64,000 nt of DNA from positions 1 to 64,000 of the forward strand of contig NZ_JABANE010000029.1 of NCBI RefSeq assembly GCF_012844305.1, written 5' to 3'. Shown one piece after another: positions 47,948 through 57,731 of this stretch (the first letter of the stretch is position 1; every line of letters starts with the position of its first letter). A program made the position numbers and the translations under genes. This DNA is from Flammeovirga aprica JL-4 (GTDB lineage: Bacteria > Bacteroidota > Bacteroidia > Cytophagales > Flammeovirgaceae). The notes under the pieces are model-generated. The model had not been told where the DNA came from, made no database searches, and was given only the letters and a program-made list of their open reading frames with translations.

Positions 47948-50900
47948 ATGATAGCAGTAACTATTACTAGCAATGTCCGTAAAAAAGTACTAACAACCTT
48001 ACTCTTGATAGTAGGTATTGTTACTTCAGGTTTTAGCGATCCCGCTTCGGACAATAGTGGGGACGAAACTTTTCAAGAATTTAAAATATCTGGACGAGTT
48101 TCTGATGCAAACAACGATCCACTACCTGGCGTTTCTATTATGATTAAAGGAACAGCCAAAGGAACAACAACAGATTTTGATGGAAGATACTCTTTGTTTG
48201 TTCCCGATAAATCAGCAGTTTTAGTATTCTCATTTATAGGATACCAGCCACAAGAAGTTCAAGTTTCAACTCAATCAGAGATTAATGTCAAATTAGAAGA
48301 TGATTTAACAGAGTTGGAGGAGCTTATTGTTATTGGTTATGGGGAACAGAAAAAAGAAACATTAACTGGTGCAGTAGAATCAGTAAGTTCTGAGGTTTTT
48401 GAAAGCCGTGCGGTTTCTAACCCTGCTTTAGCACTTCAAGGTCAAACTCCTGGTGTGGCAGTAACACGTACATCAGCTCGTCCTGGCGATGATCCTTCTA
48501 TCTCCATTCGTGGTACGAACTCAATCAACGGTAATTCTAATCCGTTAGTCATCATTGACGGTATTCCAACTTTAGGAATGAGTGCATTTACTTCCTTAAA
48601 CCCAGATGATATTGAAAGTATTTCAGTATTAAAGGATGGATCTGCAGCGATTTATGGTTCTAGAGCATCTAATGGTGTATTATTAGTAACCACTAAAAAA
48701 GGTAAAGGGGAGATCAAAGTGAACGTGAATATTCAAGGTTCAATGAATACTCCATCAATGAGAGCACCGTTAGCTGCAAGTCCTCAAGAGTATGCGAATG
48801 CATGGTTGAGATATGGTGAGCAAGATAAATTAGCCGGTTTGGATACTTATTACTGGGCTTGGACTGAGGATCAATTGAACTGGATGGCAAAGGGGGAACC
48901 TGGCTATTTAGAAACACCTTATTGGGGTAATATTTATGTAGGAAATAACCTTAAGCAAGAAGATTTATATGGTACTTCTTTTTCTCAAAGACATGATGCA
49001 AGTGTATCAGGTGGTACGGATAGAAGCAGTTACCGTTTCTCTTTTGGTTATGTAGATGAAGTAGGTCCGGTGAAGCCTGTAAAAGATGCCTTAAAGAGAT
49101 ATAACTTCAGAGGTAATTATAAATTCCAGGTCAATGAGTGGTTAGATTTAAGTGCTAATGTTTCTTATTTCAACAGAACAATCTCAGGTCCTACTTATGA
49201 TGGTTTTAGAGCTTTCCAAGAAATTCCATTATTCCCAACAACTAACCCATTTGGTAATTGGGGTGCTAACTTTGGTCAAGCAGGTGGTGGAGTTAACAGA
49301 CTTGCTGAAATGGTAGACGGTGGTAGAAGAAACAAAGAGCGTCAGGAATTTAGAACAATGTTGAGTGCTACTGCGAAAATTTTACCGGGCTTAACTTTCC
49401 GTGCGGATGCAGCATTGGATCGTTCTTGGGATAGAAATCAGGAGTATAGATCAGAAGTGACAACTTATGCTTGGAATAATACTGTTGCTAATGCGAGAAT
49501 AAATACAAACAACAACTATATCTCAGAGTCATCTAATACAGATAGACATGAAACTTACCAAGGTGTATTTAACTATGAGAAATCATACAATAATCATAGC
49601 TTTAATGTTACAGCAGGTGGTACTGCAGAGAAAAGAGTTCATGATAAGTTAGGTGCGAAATTATATGACTTTGAAGATTTAGGTGTCTATGATTTAGAAA
49701 TGGGTAGCGTTGAAAATCAATTTGAAGTGAATGGTGGAGGTTCAAACTGGGGTTTAATGTCACTTTTAGGACGTTTCAACTACGGTTATAAAAACAAATA
49801 CCTTATTGAATTACAAGCTCGTCGTGATGGTTCTTCTAAATTCGCTGACGGTTACAAGTGGAAAACATTTGCCGGTGGTTCATTAGGTTGGGTAATTACA
49901 CAAGAAGATTTCTTGAAGAACAATGATATCTTAAGTTTCTTGAAACTGAAAGCAAGTTATGGTGAATTAGGTAACCAAGGCGGTATTGGAAACCATGATT
50001 ATGCATCACTAGTGAACAGAAGCTCATTTACTTACTTCGGTAATCAAAGTGTTTATCCATACCTTACAGCAACTGCTAATGATATCACAACAAACGAAAG
50101 ATCTTGGGAAACAATTAAGTCAAGTAACATTGGTCTTGAATTCGGTTTCTTAAACGATAAATTGAAAGGTGAATTCAACTACTACCAAATGTTGAATGAA
50201 GATATGTTGATCGGTGTAACTTATCCTTCAATTTTAGGTGGTTCGCCAAAAACAACAAACAGCGGTACTTTAGAAACAAAAGGATGGGAATTCCAGATTT
50301 CTTGGAATGACAAGATAGGTTCAGATTTCTCTTACAACATTGGTTTCAACCTAAGTGACTCCAAAAACAAATTGGTTTCAATGGAAGGAAAAACAGATGT
50401 GGCTGAAGGCTTAGTAGGACAAAGAGAAGGATACCCACTTAACTCTTACTTTATGTATCAAACAGATGGTTTCTTTGCTACTCAAGCTGAAGCAGATGCT
50501 TATTATGAGCTATATGGCACCGTAAAGCCAGGTCGTTTACCGCAAGCTAACCCTCTTCGTGCAGGTGATGCTAGAATCGTAGATACAGATGGCAACGGAT
50601 ACATTGATGCAATTGGTGATCCTGAAAATGGTGATGCTGGTGATTTAGTGTATGTTGGTGATCAAACACCTCACTTCTTATTCGGTATCAACGCAGGTTT
50701 CCAATGGAAAGGATTTGACTTCAATATGTTCTGGCAAGGAGTGTTGGAACAAAAAATCTACCGTAACGAAGGTCAAGCAGTATTCCCTCGTTCAGGACAC
50801 TTTACCAACCAAAATGTATCTTACGTAGGACACACATGGACTCCAGATAATACAGGAGCACCTTACCCACGTGTTACAAGCTGGCAAGACATCAATGACT

Positions 50901-51154
50901 GGAACTACAGAAACACTGATTTTATGTTGTCAAGTGGTAGATATATCCGTCTGAAAACGTTGTCATTGGGTTACACATTCAATACAGGGAAAATTAAAGG
51001 AGTGGACAAAGTACGTGTTTACTTCTCAGGTAATGACTTGTTGACCTTCTCAAATGAAATCTTAGACGGATGGGATCCAGAATATGGTAACTCTTTAGAC
51101 CAGACTTACCCATTCTACAGATCATTTGCCCTTGGTGCTAACCTATCATTTTAA
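47948..51154 (+). CDS. susC: SusC-family TonB-dependent outer-membrane transporter
   Basis: A 1068-residue protein. After the signal region it has a carboxypeptidase-D-like regulatory domain (about 38-120; ISGRVSDANNDPLPGVSIMI, TTTDFDGRYSL), the SusC/RagA signature ELEELIVIGYGEQKKETLTG, a plug domain (about 130-250; SIRGTNSINGNSNPLVIIDG), and a 22-strand-type barrel ending FYRSFALGANLSF. It should import oligosaccharides of the locus substrate together with the SusD lipoprotein encoded 17 bases downstream. It is the first gene of the susC-susD-binding-protein operon and is probably controlled by the divergent AraC regulator. Confidence 0.97.
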   Translation: MIAVTITSNVRKKVLTTLLLIVGIVTSGFSDPASDNSGDETFQEFKISGRVSDANNDPLPGVSIMIKGTAKGTTTDFDGRYSLFVPDKSAVLVFSFIGYQPQEVQVSTQSEINVKLEDDLTELEELIVIGYGEQKKETLTGAVESVSSEVFESRAVSNPALALQGQTPGVAVTRTSARPGDDPSISIRGTNSINGNSNPLVIIDGIPTLGMSAFTSLNPDDIESISVLKDGSAAIYGSRASNGVLLVTTKKGKGEIKVNVNIQGSMNTPSMRAPLAASPQEYANAWLRYGEQDKLAGLDTYYWAWTEDQLNWMAKGEPGYLETPYWGNIYVGNNLKQEDLYGTSFSQRHDASVSGGTDRSSYRFSFGYVDEVGPVKPVKDALKRYNFRGNYKFQVNEWLDLSANVSYFNRTISGPTYDGFRAFQEIPLFPTTNPFGNWGANFGQAGGGVNRLAEMVDGGRRNKERQEFRTMLSATAKILPGLTFRADAALDRSWDRNQEYRSEVTTYAWNNTVANARINTNNNYISESSNTDRHETYQGVFNYEKSYNNHSFNVTAGGTAEKRVHDKLGAKLYDFEDLGVYDLEMGSVENQFEVNGGGSNWGLMSLLGRFNYGYKNKYLIELQARRDGSSKFADGYKWKTFAGGSLGWVITQEDFLKNNDILSFLKLKASYGELGNQGGIGNHDYASLVNRSSFTYFGNQSVYPYLTATANDITTNERSWETIKSSNIGLEFGFLNDKLKGEFNYYQMLNEDMLIGVTYPSILGGSPKTTNSGTLETKGWEFQISWNDKIGSDFSYNIGFNLSDSKNKLVSMEGKTDVAEGLVGQREGYPLNSYFMYQTDGFFATQAEADAYYELYGTVKPGRLPQANPLRAGDARIVDTDGNGYIDAIGDPENGDAGDLVYVGDQTPHFLFGINAGFQWKGFDFNMFWQGVLEQKIYRNEGQAVFPRSGHFTNQNVSYVGHTWTPDNTGAPYPRVTSWQDINDWNYRNTDFMLSSGRYIRLKTLSLGYTFNTGKIKGVDKVRVYFSGNDLLTFSNEILDGWDPEYGNSLDQTYPFYRSFALGANLSF

Positions 51155-51171
51155 TTCGAAAAGTTACAATC

Positions 51172-52980
51172 ATGAAACTTAAAAATATAATATCAATTTT
51201 TGGTGTAGCCTTATTAAGTAGTTGCACAAGTTATTTCCTAGACCTTGACGATCCTGCCCAAGTAACAGAGGACAGTTATTTCAATAAACCTTACCAATTC
51301 AGAGAAGCAGCCAATGCAATGTACGCAGGTCTGCCAAGTTTTAGAGATGCGGACAGAAAAACATGGGATCTGTATGGTTATGGTAATGATTTGATGGCCA
51401 AGGCGATTGATGATGGATCAAGATATGGCTATGGTGACTATTCTACACCATTGACGCATAAGATCTGGGATAAAGATTACTCTAACTTACGTACTGTAAA
51501 TAAGTTAATCGAGTTTGCAGAAAACTATGAAGGGGATCAAGCGGACATTATGAAAGAAGTGGCTGAAGCGAAGTTTTTCCGTGCGTATTACCACTTTGAA
51601 TTGATGCAGTATTTTGGTGGAGTAACTGTTGTTACAAAACCACTATCAACCGATTCTGAAGAACTTTACGCAAAGCGTAATAGTCGTTACGAAGTGACTG
51701 CTCAAATTATTGAAGATTTAAATGCGGCGATTCCAAATTTACCATTAGAATCAAGTATTTCAGATGGTGATAAAGGACAGATTAGTCAAGGTGTTGCAAA
51801 AGCATTCAAGGCACGTGTATTATTGCATGAAGCGACATGGATGAAGTTTGTGGGAACCAAAACGGACGGTGACGGTACTTCAGAAGGTGCAGGTAGTGAA
51901 GGTTATGACCAAGCAAACATCAATATTTACTTAGCAGAAGCAGCTAAAGTAGCAAAAGAAGTAATGGATGATCCTTACTATCAGTTATTTGACTACAATA
52001 CTCAATTAGAGAATATGAGTAGCTTCTTCTTATTCAACTTAGATGCAAGCTCAAATCCAGTGGGTGTAGACAAGTCTATCAATAGAGAATTTATCTTTGT
52101 TCGTAAACACGATATGGCTCTTTTCCATGACGGAAACCCATCGCAGGTTGGCCGTACAGCACCTACACGTAAGATGATGGATATGATACTTTGCTCAGAT
52201 GGTTTGCCTATCGAAAAAAGTGCAGTATTCCAAGGATATGTAAATGCAAGCGATGAGTTTATCAACCGTGATTACCGTATGAAGGGTTACTTCTCATCTT
52301 ACAATCAATACGGTGATTACACTGACTTGACAACTGGTTTGCCAACAAACGAAACAATTTTATTGGCAGGTTTTACAGATGCTGATGCAGGTGGCGGTTA
52401 TAAGTGTCACAAGTATACAAAATGGGGACAAAATGATAACCCTGATGTACTTGCTCAAGGAGGTTTAGATTATCCAATCATTCGTTTGCCAGAAGTTTAT
52501 TTGACATATGCTGAAGCGCTTTACGAATTGAATGGAACATTATCAGATACTGAATTAGACGCTTCTATCAATAAAACAAGAGCTCGTGCTGGTATTCCTC
52601 CTTTGACAAATGCTTTCATTTCTGCTAATGCACTTGATGTACAAGAAGAAATCAGAAGAGAATGGGCGATTGAGTTCTACTCGGAAGGAAAGCGTTACCA
52701 CAACCTTAAAAGATGGGGTATCGCAGAGCAGGAGCTAGGAGATCCATTATTAGGTATGGTAGTAGGAGGTACTCCATTTGAAAACGATCCAGCTAAATTC
52801 AAGAGAGAGGCTTACCCTAATGAACCAATCCCTTATACGTTGCCAAATGGCGAGACAAAAGAGGTAATTGTAGTTGCAGATGAGGGAGTTAGAAACTTCT
52901 CAATAACAAACTACTTGAGACCAGTGCCAACGGGTCAAATTCTATTGAATGAGAATTTAACACAGAACCCGGGTTACTAA
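51172..52980 (+). CDS. susD: SusD/RagB-family nutrient-binding lipoprotein
   Basis: A 602-residue lipoprotein (VALLSSC then TSYFLDLDDPAQV). It shows the SusD pattern: FNKPYQFREAANAMYAG, EVAEAKFFRAYYHFELMQYFGGV, KARVLLHEATWM, YPIIRLPEVYLTYAEALYEL, TRARAGIPPL, EIRREWAIEFYSEGKRYHNLKRWG and a C-terminal YLRPVPTGQILLNENLTQNPGY. It forms the lid over the SusC barrel and captures glycans at the cell surface. It is translationally close to susC and followed by the TIG-domain lipoprotein. Confidence 0.96.
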   Translation: MKLKNIISIFGVALLSSCTSYFLDLDDPAQVTEDSYFNKPYQFREAANAMYAGLPSFRDADRKTWDLYGYGNDLMAKAIDDGSRYGYGDYSTPLTHKIWDKDYSNLRTVNKLIEFAENYEGDQADIMKEVAEAKFFRAYYHFELMQYFGGVTVVTKPLSTDSEELYAKRNSRYEVTAQIIEDLNAAIPNLPLESSISDGDKGQISQGVAKAFKARVLLHEATWMKFVGTKTDGDGTSEGAGSEGYDQANINIYLAEAAKVAKEVMDDPYYQLFDYNTQLENMSSFFLFNLDASSNPVGVDKSINREFIFVRKHDMALFHDGNPSQVGRTAPTRKMMDMILCSDGLPIEKSAVFQGYVNASDEFINRDYRMKGYFSSYNQYGDYTDLTTGLPTNETILLAGFTDADAGGGYKCHKYTKWGQNDNPDVLAQGGLDYPIIRLPEVYLTYAEALYELNGTLSDTELDASINKTRARAGIPPLTNAFISANALDVQEEIRREWAIEFYSEGKRYHNLKRWGIAEQELGDPLLGMVVGGTPFENDPAKFKREAYPNEPIPYTLPNGETKEVIVVADEGVRNFSITNYLRPVPTGQILLNENLTQNPGY

Positions 52981-53006
52981 TTGAAACAGTGTTTATTTTT
53001 TTAATC

Positions 53007-53041
53007 CACAAGGTATATCACTTAAAGGTATTCCTTGTGGG
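53007..53041 (+). other. Intercistronic stem-loop after susD
   Basis: ccacaagg pairs with ccttgtgg around a 17-base loop. It lacks a strong T run and may lower or protect the downstream part of the mRNA relative to susCD. Confidence 0.5.
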
Positions 53042-53057
53042 TACTCACTAATCTGAC

Positions 53058-54791
53058 ATGAAAAAAATGAAAAATAACATATTAACGAAATATTTATTAC
53101 CATCCTTATTGACTGCAGGGGTTCTATTCTATTCTTGTACGAAGGAAGATGAATATGAAGCGACAGTTCCTAGTTTTCAGGAAGTTGAAGTCAATAATTT
53201 TGCTCCAAAAACAGGTTTGCCATCCACTCAAGTGACGATTACAGGTAAAAACTTTGGAGACTTCAAAGAGCCTACATTTATCTATTTCAATGGTATTGAA
53301 GTAGACCAAAATTCATACATCTCTTACGGTGACAGTAGTATTGTTTTTCCAGTTCCTGTAGATGCTACAACTGGAGCGATCGAAGTGCGTTACCTTACAC
53401 AATCAGTATTGATGGAAGAGGAGTTCGTTGTAATTCCTGGTGCGAAAGTAAGTGGTCTTGAACCAAGTATTGGTGTTGCAGGTGATATCATTGCTGTGCA
53501 AGGTGAAAACTTCAAGGAATCAGGTTATGATGTATCGGTTGTTTTTGAATCAAATGAAGGAGGTATTGCAGGAACAATCAAGTCTATCTCTGAAACTGAA
53601 ATTTTAGTAGAAGTACCAAAAGGTGGTATTTCAGGCAACATCACTTTGATGCACGGCCCACAAGTGATTGAAGGTCCATTATTTACATATCCTTTCACAG
53701 GTTTAGAATCAGATTTCTCTGTAGATGAAAGTGGTTGGGTAGCTGCTAAAGGTTCAATCGGTACTTCTGATAATGTATTAAATGTATCACTTGTAGATGG
53801 TCAATCTTCAATTCAGTTGGAAAGCGGTGTTAACTTTGATGTGGCTACTTATCCAATCATTGCGATGAAAGCAACAAGAATGGCGGATTATGATCTAACA
53901 TTTGAAACTGATTTTGGTACGTTCGAACAACTAAACGGTGTTTATAATTCTACAAATTACACAGGTGTATTGTATGGCGATATTTACTATTGGGACTTGA
54001 CTTCAGGTGTCTTCAAAAATGAAGCAGGTGAGTCACATACTATGTCAACAACAGAAGATAATATCACGGAGTTAGTACAGTTCAACTTAAATACAATGTT
54101 GAACAGTGGTTTGAAGATTGAATACATCAGATCATTTGAGAACCTTCCTAAGCTGGAAGAATATGCAGAGCAAAGCTTGCCTGATGGTAAGTATGTTTGG
54201 GAATTTGATAGAAACGAATCTGAGAAAGTAAATTGTGATTGGACAGATCATAGATCATCAAACGCTACACATCAAGCTGATGGTAAATTTGTAGTGACAT
54301 TCGGTGAAGGACGTCTTGATATGTGTCAAAACTGGAAAAACGGTAAAAATTCAACAGCAGGACAAAATGTTCCTGGAGATGCTGATTGGGTGGACAACTG
54401 GGTTTACAACCCTGAATTCCCGATTTATGCAGCAAGAATGGGTAACAGACCTGCAGGGTCATGGTTTACAAGAGCCTTTAGATCAGAAAGAGGTTTTGGT
54501 GGTAATGACCATATTTTAAACTCTATACAGATTTCTGAATCAAGAACTGATAATACAGGTACATTTATTTCTGACGATGTTTTCTATTGGGATATGAGTG
54601 TAGATTTAACCAATACTGAAATGATGACTGATAACCTAACAGGACGTCAAGGTACTAATATTTATGATATGAATAAATTCAATGGTAGCGAGATGGACGC
54701 ATCTGTCATTGGTCAGCAGTTTGAGTTAGAATGGTTCATTACATTCAGATCTGTGGCTGAGTTAGAAGAATACTTAGCAAATGGTAATTAA
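53058..54791 (+). CDS. Surface glycan-binding lipoprotein with two IPT/TIG domains
   Basis: A 577-residue lipoprotein (GVLFYSC then TKEDEYEA). Residues about 42-130 and 132-215 are IPT/TIG domains (FAPKTGLPSTQVTITGKNFG; LEPSIGVAGDIIAVQGENF). Residues about 216-575 form a larger beta-rich domain with many aromatic residues (NWKNGKNSTAGQ, GSWFTRAFRSERGFGGND), consistent with a glycan-binding C-terminal module. Position directly after susD is that of SusE/SGBP proteins, which bind the target polysaccharide at the cell surface. No enzyme motif is visible. The family of the C-terminal domain is not assigned. Confidence 0.8.
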   Translation: MKKMKNNILTKYLLPSLLTAGVLFYSCTKEDEYEATVPSFQEVEVNNFAPKTGLPSTQVTITGKNFGDFKEPTFIYFNGIEVDQNSYISYGDSSIVFPVPVDATTGAIEVRYLTQSVLMEEEFVVIPGAKVSGLEPSIGVAGDIIAVQGENFKESGYDVSVVFESNEGGIAGTIKSISETEILVEVPKGGISGNITLMHGPQVIEGPLFTYPFTGLESDFSVDESGWVAAKGSIGTSDNVLNVSLVDGQSSIQLESGVNFDVATYPIIAMKATRMADYDLTFETDFGTFEQLNGVYNSTNYTGVLYGDIYYWDLTSGVFKNEAGESHTMSTTEDNITELVQFNLNTMLNSGLKIEYIRSFENLPKLEEYAEQSLPDGKYVWEFDRNESEKVNCDWTDHRSSNATHQADGKFVVTFGEGRLDMCQNWKNGKNSTAGQNVPGDADWVDNWVYNPEFPIYAARMGNRPAGSWFTRAFRSERGFGGNDHILNSIQISESRTDNTGTFISDDVFYWDMSVDLTNTEMMTDNLTGRQGTNIYDMNKFNGSEMDASVIGQQFELEWFITFRSVAELEEYLANGN

Positions 54792-54829
54792 TTTTTTTTG
54801 AATAGTGTAATACAATAAAGTATTTTGAT

Positions 54830-54863
54830 AAGTAAGTAAAGCAACTTTTTGCTTTACTTACTT
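54830..54863 (+). terminator. Stem-loop between the TIG protein and beta-helix genes
   Basis: agtaagtaaagc pairs with gctttacttactt around an eight-base T-rich loop. It is followed by a modest T-rich stretch, so partial termination is likely. Confidence 0.65.
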
Positions 54864-54907
54864 CAATACTTTTATGTAATTTTTTTAATTTCAAAATGTA
54901 AACACAA

Positions 54908-57265
54908 ATGATTTTATTTACTAAATTATCAAATTTAAGAAGGTATTTTAAATCCTTTTTACTCTCTATCGGTTTATGTCTTTTAGCTTCTTCTTTAGTA
55001 CACTCAAACGAAACAATAACGGTGAGTTCTATGGAAGAACTTTGGGCTACAACTACATTATCTGACCAAAATGTTGTGATGACTCCAGGTACTTATGTTG
55101 TAGATAAAACGAATATGTACAGCAGACCTGATGAATATAAATGGGGAGGTACAGTGATTAGAGTGATGGGATCTAATAACACTTATGATTTCACTGGTGT
55201 AAAAATAGAAGTGAATTTTGATGCTTTTTTTGATAATGCACCGAAAGCTGAAATCGTGAATTTTCATAACACTGGGAACAATAACGTTTTTAGAAATCTT
55301 GAAATGGAAGATATCATTGCAGATGTAGAAGGGTTGGACTGCTCCGTGTTTGGTGGTGCGTTAGGTGTAATGTATGATGGTGACGATAATCTTATTGAGG
55401 GCTTCAAACTAACGATCCGTGGTTCTTACCCGTATGGTTATGGTGATATTTTTGGAAAAGGGGGGACTTGTAATCAAATAGGTCACTGTAAACATAGTGG
55501 TTATTTGGTAAGAGGAAATAGAAACCACCTCCTAAATTGTGAACTTTATAGCTTTGCTTACGGTCACGGTATTTTTGTGCAAGGTGGACATGATGCAGTA
55601 ATTGAAGGATGTTATATAGAGGGTGAAGTACGTACAACAGATGATATTTATGATGAAATCGGTACGGGGTCTCCTGCAGATGAAGTGTATCAGCAATGGG
55701 GTTATTTCCGTACGGCCAATGATTGTAATGAAAATAATAATAACGAGGCTAATCCAGTAGAAGGTTTTAAAGAATTAGGACTTGAAAGAGGTTGGAGATT
55801 TTCTTGTCAAGAGGACGGAATTAGAGCTTATAATACGGGCCGTGTTTGGGATGCAGAAAGAAATGTGTTGTCAGATAGTGAAAGAAAAACAGAAAACATG
55901 ACAGTCTTGAACTGTACTGTAAAGAATTTCAGATCTGGAGTTGTAATTACGCATGCTTCAGGTAAAAAGTATGCTGAAAACTGTGTTTCGATTGGTTGTG
56001 AAACAGCCTATAGTATGGGTAGTGGAATGGCTGTAAACTGTAAAGGTGATGCAACAAACGGCCCATTGATTGTTCATGAATATTCAAATGATAGAAATGG
56101 GTATGCAACTTTAGAATTGCTGAGATCTGAGGTAGAAGAAGAGACAGGTGTTTATAATAATATGCTGGCATGGTTATCTGGTAGTAATCACAATATTTCT
56201 ATCAAATACGCTGAAGGTCATGAATATACGGCAGAAGATGCTCCTGATTTAGACATTCTAGTGGCAGGTGTAAGAACTGGCTGGAGACATGTTTATGGAA
56301 CAAGAGACTATGCAGTAACTAATTCAATTGTAAGAAACTACACACACTATCCTTTTGTATTAGGGGATAAATCAAGTGATAATAAATACATTACTTGGGG
56401 CGAATTGATGGATCAAGGTTCCAATAATATCATGTTAGATGGTGTACCGGATACAGATTGTGGAGGTGATGTAATTGCACCGATTACTATTGAAAACGAA
56501 GAAGAATTAATAAAGGGAATCAATTACCATTACTATGAAGGTGCTTTTGTAGTATTACCTGAATTTGAAACGCTTACACCAAAGAAAAGTGCGACAATAG
56601 ATGCCATCACTCTTCAAGTAAAAGATAATGCTGAAAGATTTGCTTTTGAATTTGAAGGCTATTTCAAAGTGGAAGAAGCAGGACCTTATAGATTTAATCT
56701 AGCATCAAGTGATGGTGCAAAATTATATATCAATGAAGAATTGGTTATCGATAACAGCGGAAGACATGATCTTGTAGAATTAGATAACACAGTTTGTTTA
56801 GAAGCGGGTTACTATGCTGTAAAAATCGAGTATTTCCAATATCAGAATATTGACTTTTTATCAGTAACCAAAGAAGGATTGAATGATGAAGGCCCTCAGT
56901 TCATTGATTTTTACGCAAAAGAAATTACAGAGGAAGACGACGATGACGACGATGATGATGATGACGGAGACAAAGACAAAGATGACGACGGTATTGTAAA
57001 TAGTGTTTTCGATCAGGAAAGCTATGATAATTTCGTATCACCAAACCCTGTGGCTCATCAATTGAATATCACAGTTCCAGCTGAATTACTCAATCAGCAA
57101 ATTGTATTATCAGTGGTTGATATCAATGGTAGAACAATAGAACAGACTTCCTTTACAGGAAAAGAACATACATCGATTGATATGTCTGATAAAACACAAG
57201 GTATCTATTTCATTAGATTGATCAGTAATGAGAAAGTCTATATCAATAGAGTAATCAAAAAATAA
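54908..57265 (+). CDS. Secreted beta-helix protein with PA14 and T9SS domains, candidate polysaccharide lyase
   Basis: A 785-residue exported protein. Signal peptide to about 34; right-handed parallel beta-helix about 36-535; PA14-like domain about 540-665 (FEFEGYFKVEEAGPYRFNLA); Asp-rich linker about 675-697; T9SS type A sorting domain about 708-785 (FVSPNPVAHQLNIT ... NEKVYINRVIKK). The beta-helix shares many motifs with the protein at 60242-61678: TYDFTGV, GSYPYGYGD, HGIFVQG, EGCYIEGEVRTTDD, EDGIRAYN, LNCTVKNFRSGV and THASGKKY. I do not recognise the family as a known PL or GH. Conserved charged and aromatic residues in the rungs, surface export and a place next to susCD make a backbone-cleaving lyase or hydrolase the best guess. 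Confidence 0.65.
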   Translation: MILFTKLSNLRRYFKSFLLSIGLCLLASSLVHSNETITVSSMEELWATTTLSDQNVVMTPGTYVVDKTNMYSRPDEYKWGGTVIRVMGSNNTYDFTGVKIEVNFDAFFDNAPKAEIVNFHNTGNNNVFRNLEMEDIIADVEGLDCSVFGGALGVMYDGDDNLIEGFKLTIRGSYPYGYGDIFGKGGTCNQIGHCKHSGYLVRGNRNHLLNCELYSFAYGHGIFVQGGHDAVIEGCYIEGEVRTTDDIYDEIGTGSPADEVYQQWGYFRTANDCNENNNNEANPVEGFKELGLERGWRFSCQEDGIRAYNTGRVWDAERNVLSDSERKTENMTVLNCTVKNFRSGVVITHASGKKYAENCVSIGCETAYSMGSGMAVNCKGDATNGPLIVHEYSNDRNGYATLELLRSEVEEETGVYNNMLAWLSGSNHNISIKYAEGHEYTAEDAPDLDILVAGVRTGWRHVYGTRDYAVTNSIVRNYTHYPFVLGDKSSDNKYITWGELMDQGSNNIMLDGVPDTDCGGDVIAPITIENEEELIKGINYHYYEGAFVVLPEFETLTPKKSATIDAITLQVKDNAERFAFEFEGYFKVEEAGPYRFNLASSDGAKLYINEELVIDNSGRHDLVELDNTVCLEAGYYAVKIEYFQYQNIDFLSVTKEGLNDEGPQFIDFYAKEITEEDDDDDDDDDDGDKDKDDDGIVNSVFDQESYDNFVSPNPVAHQLNITVPAELLNQQIVLSVVDINGRTIEQTSFTGKEHTSIDMSDKTQGIYFIRLISNEKVYINRVIKK

Positions 57266-57272
57266 AAATGAT

Positions 57273-57303
57273 AGTAGGAAGTTCAAAAAGGAGCTTCCTA
57301 CTC
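57273..57303 (+). terminator. Rho-independent terminator of the susCD operon
   Basis: agtaggaag pairs with cttcctact around an 11-base loop, followed by a T-rich stretch. Confidence 0.7.
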
Positions 57304-57731
57304 CTTTCATTTATCAAAAAGATCTCTTTAAAACATTAGGTTAAACGCTTCAACAGAAATTAATAATCAATAAGTATGAAGAAAAAGGATGTTTCTTAAT
57401 GAAGAAAAAAACACTTTACGAAGCATAACACGAACGCCTTTTTTCTGTCATATTACTTACAACAACACAGTATAAAACTAAAATCAAAAGACTATCAGTC
57501 TTTCTTATGGGTATGTAAAAAGCTCTTCTTTTATCTGACAATAGATGCAATCGATTGCACTTTTTAAAGCTGAAAAATGAGAAATAACAAAGGTTTAAAG
57601 AACGGATAGATAAAATATTAAAACAATTAAGTTGTTGATTATTAGTCTAAAAAGAATTGACTTGAAATGAATAAATAGAAGTAGATCTACTTGGTAAAAA
57701 TTGGATATTTAGAATAGAAAAAAGTAGAACA
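57304..57731 (+). promoter_or_regulatory. Promoter region of the GH95 operon
   Basis: A 428-base gap carrying one perfect LacI-type operator (57546-57559, listed separately). Around 57380-57440 is an AT-rich stretch with gaagaaaaa motifs distantly like the 38357-38490 repeat. No clear -7 box was found. Confidence 0.4.
57546..57559. promoter_or_regulatory. LacI-type operator, perfect palindrome
   Basis: tgcaatcgattgca, the only perfect 14-base copy of the operator in the window, 172 bases before the GH95 start. It ties the GH95-beta-helix-GH31 operon to the LacI regulator at 40888-41925. Confidence 0.8.
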
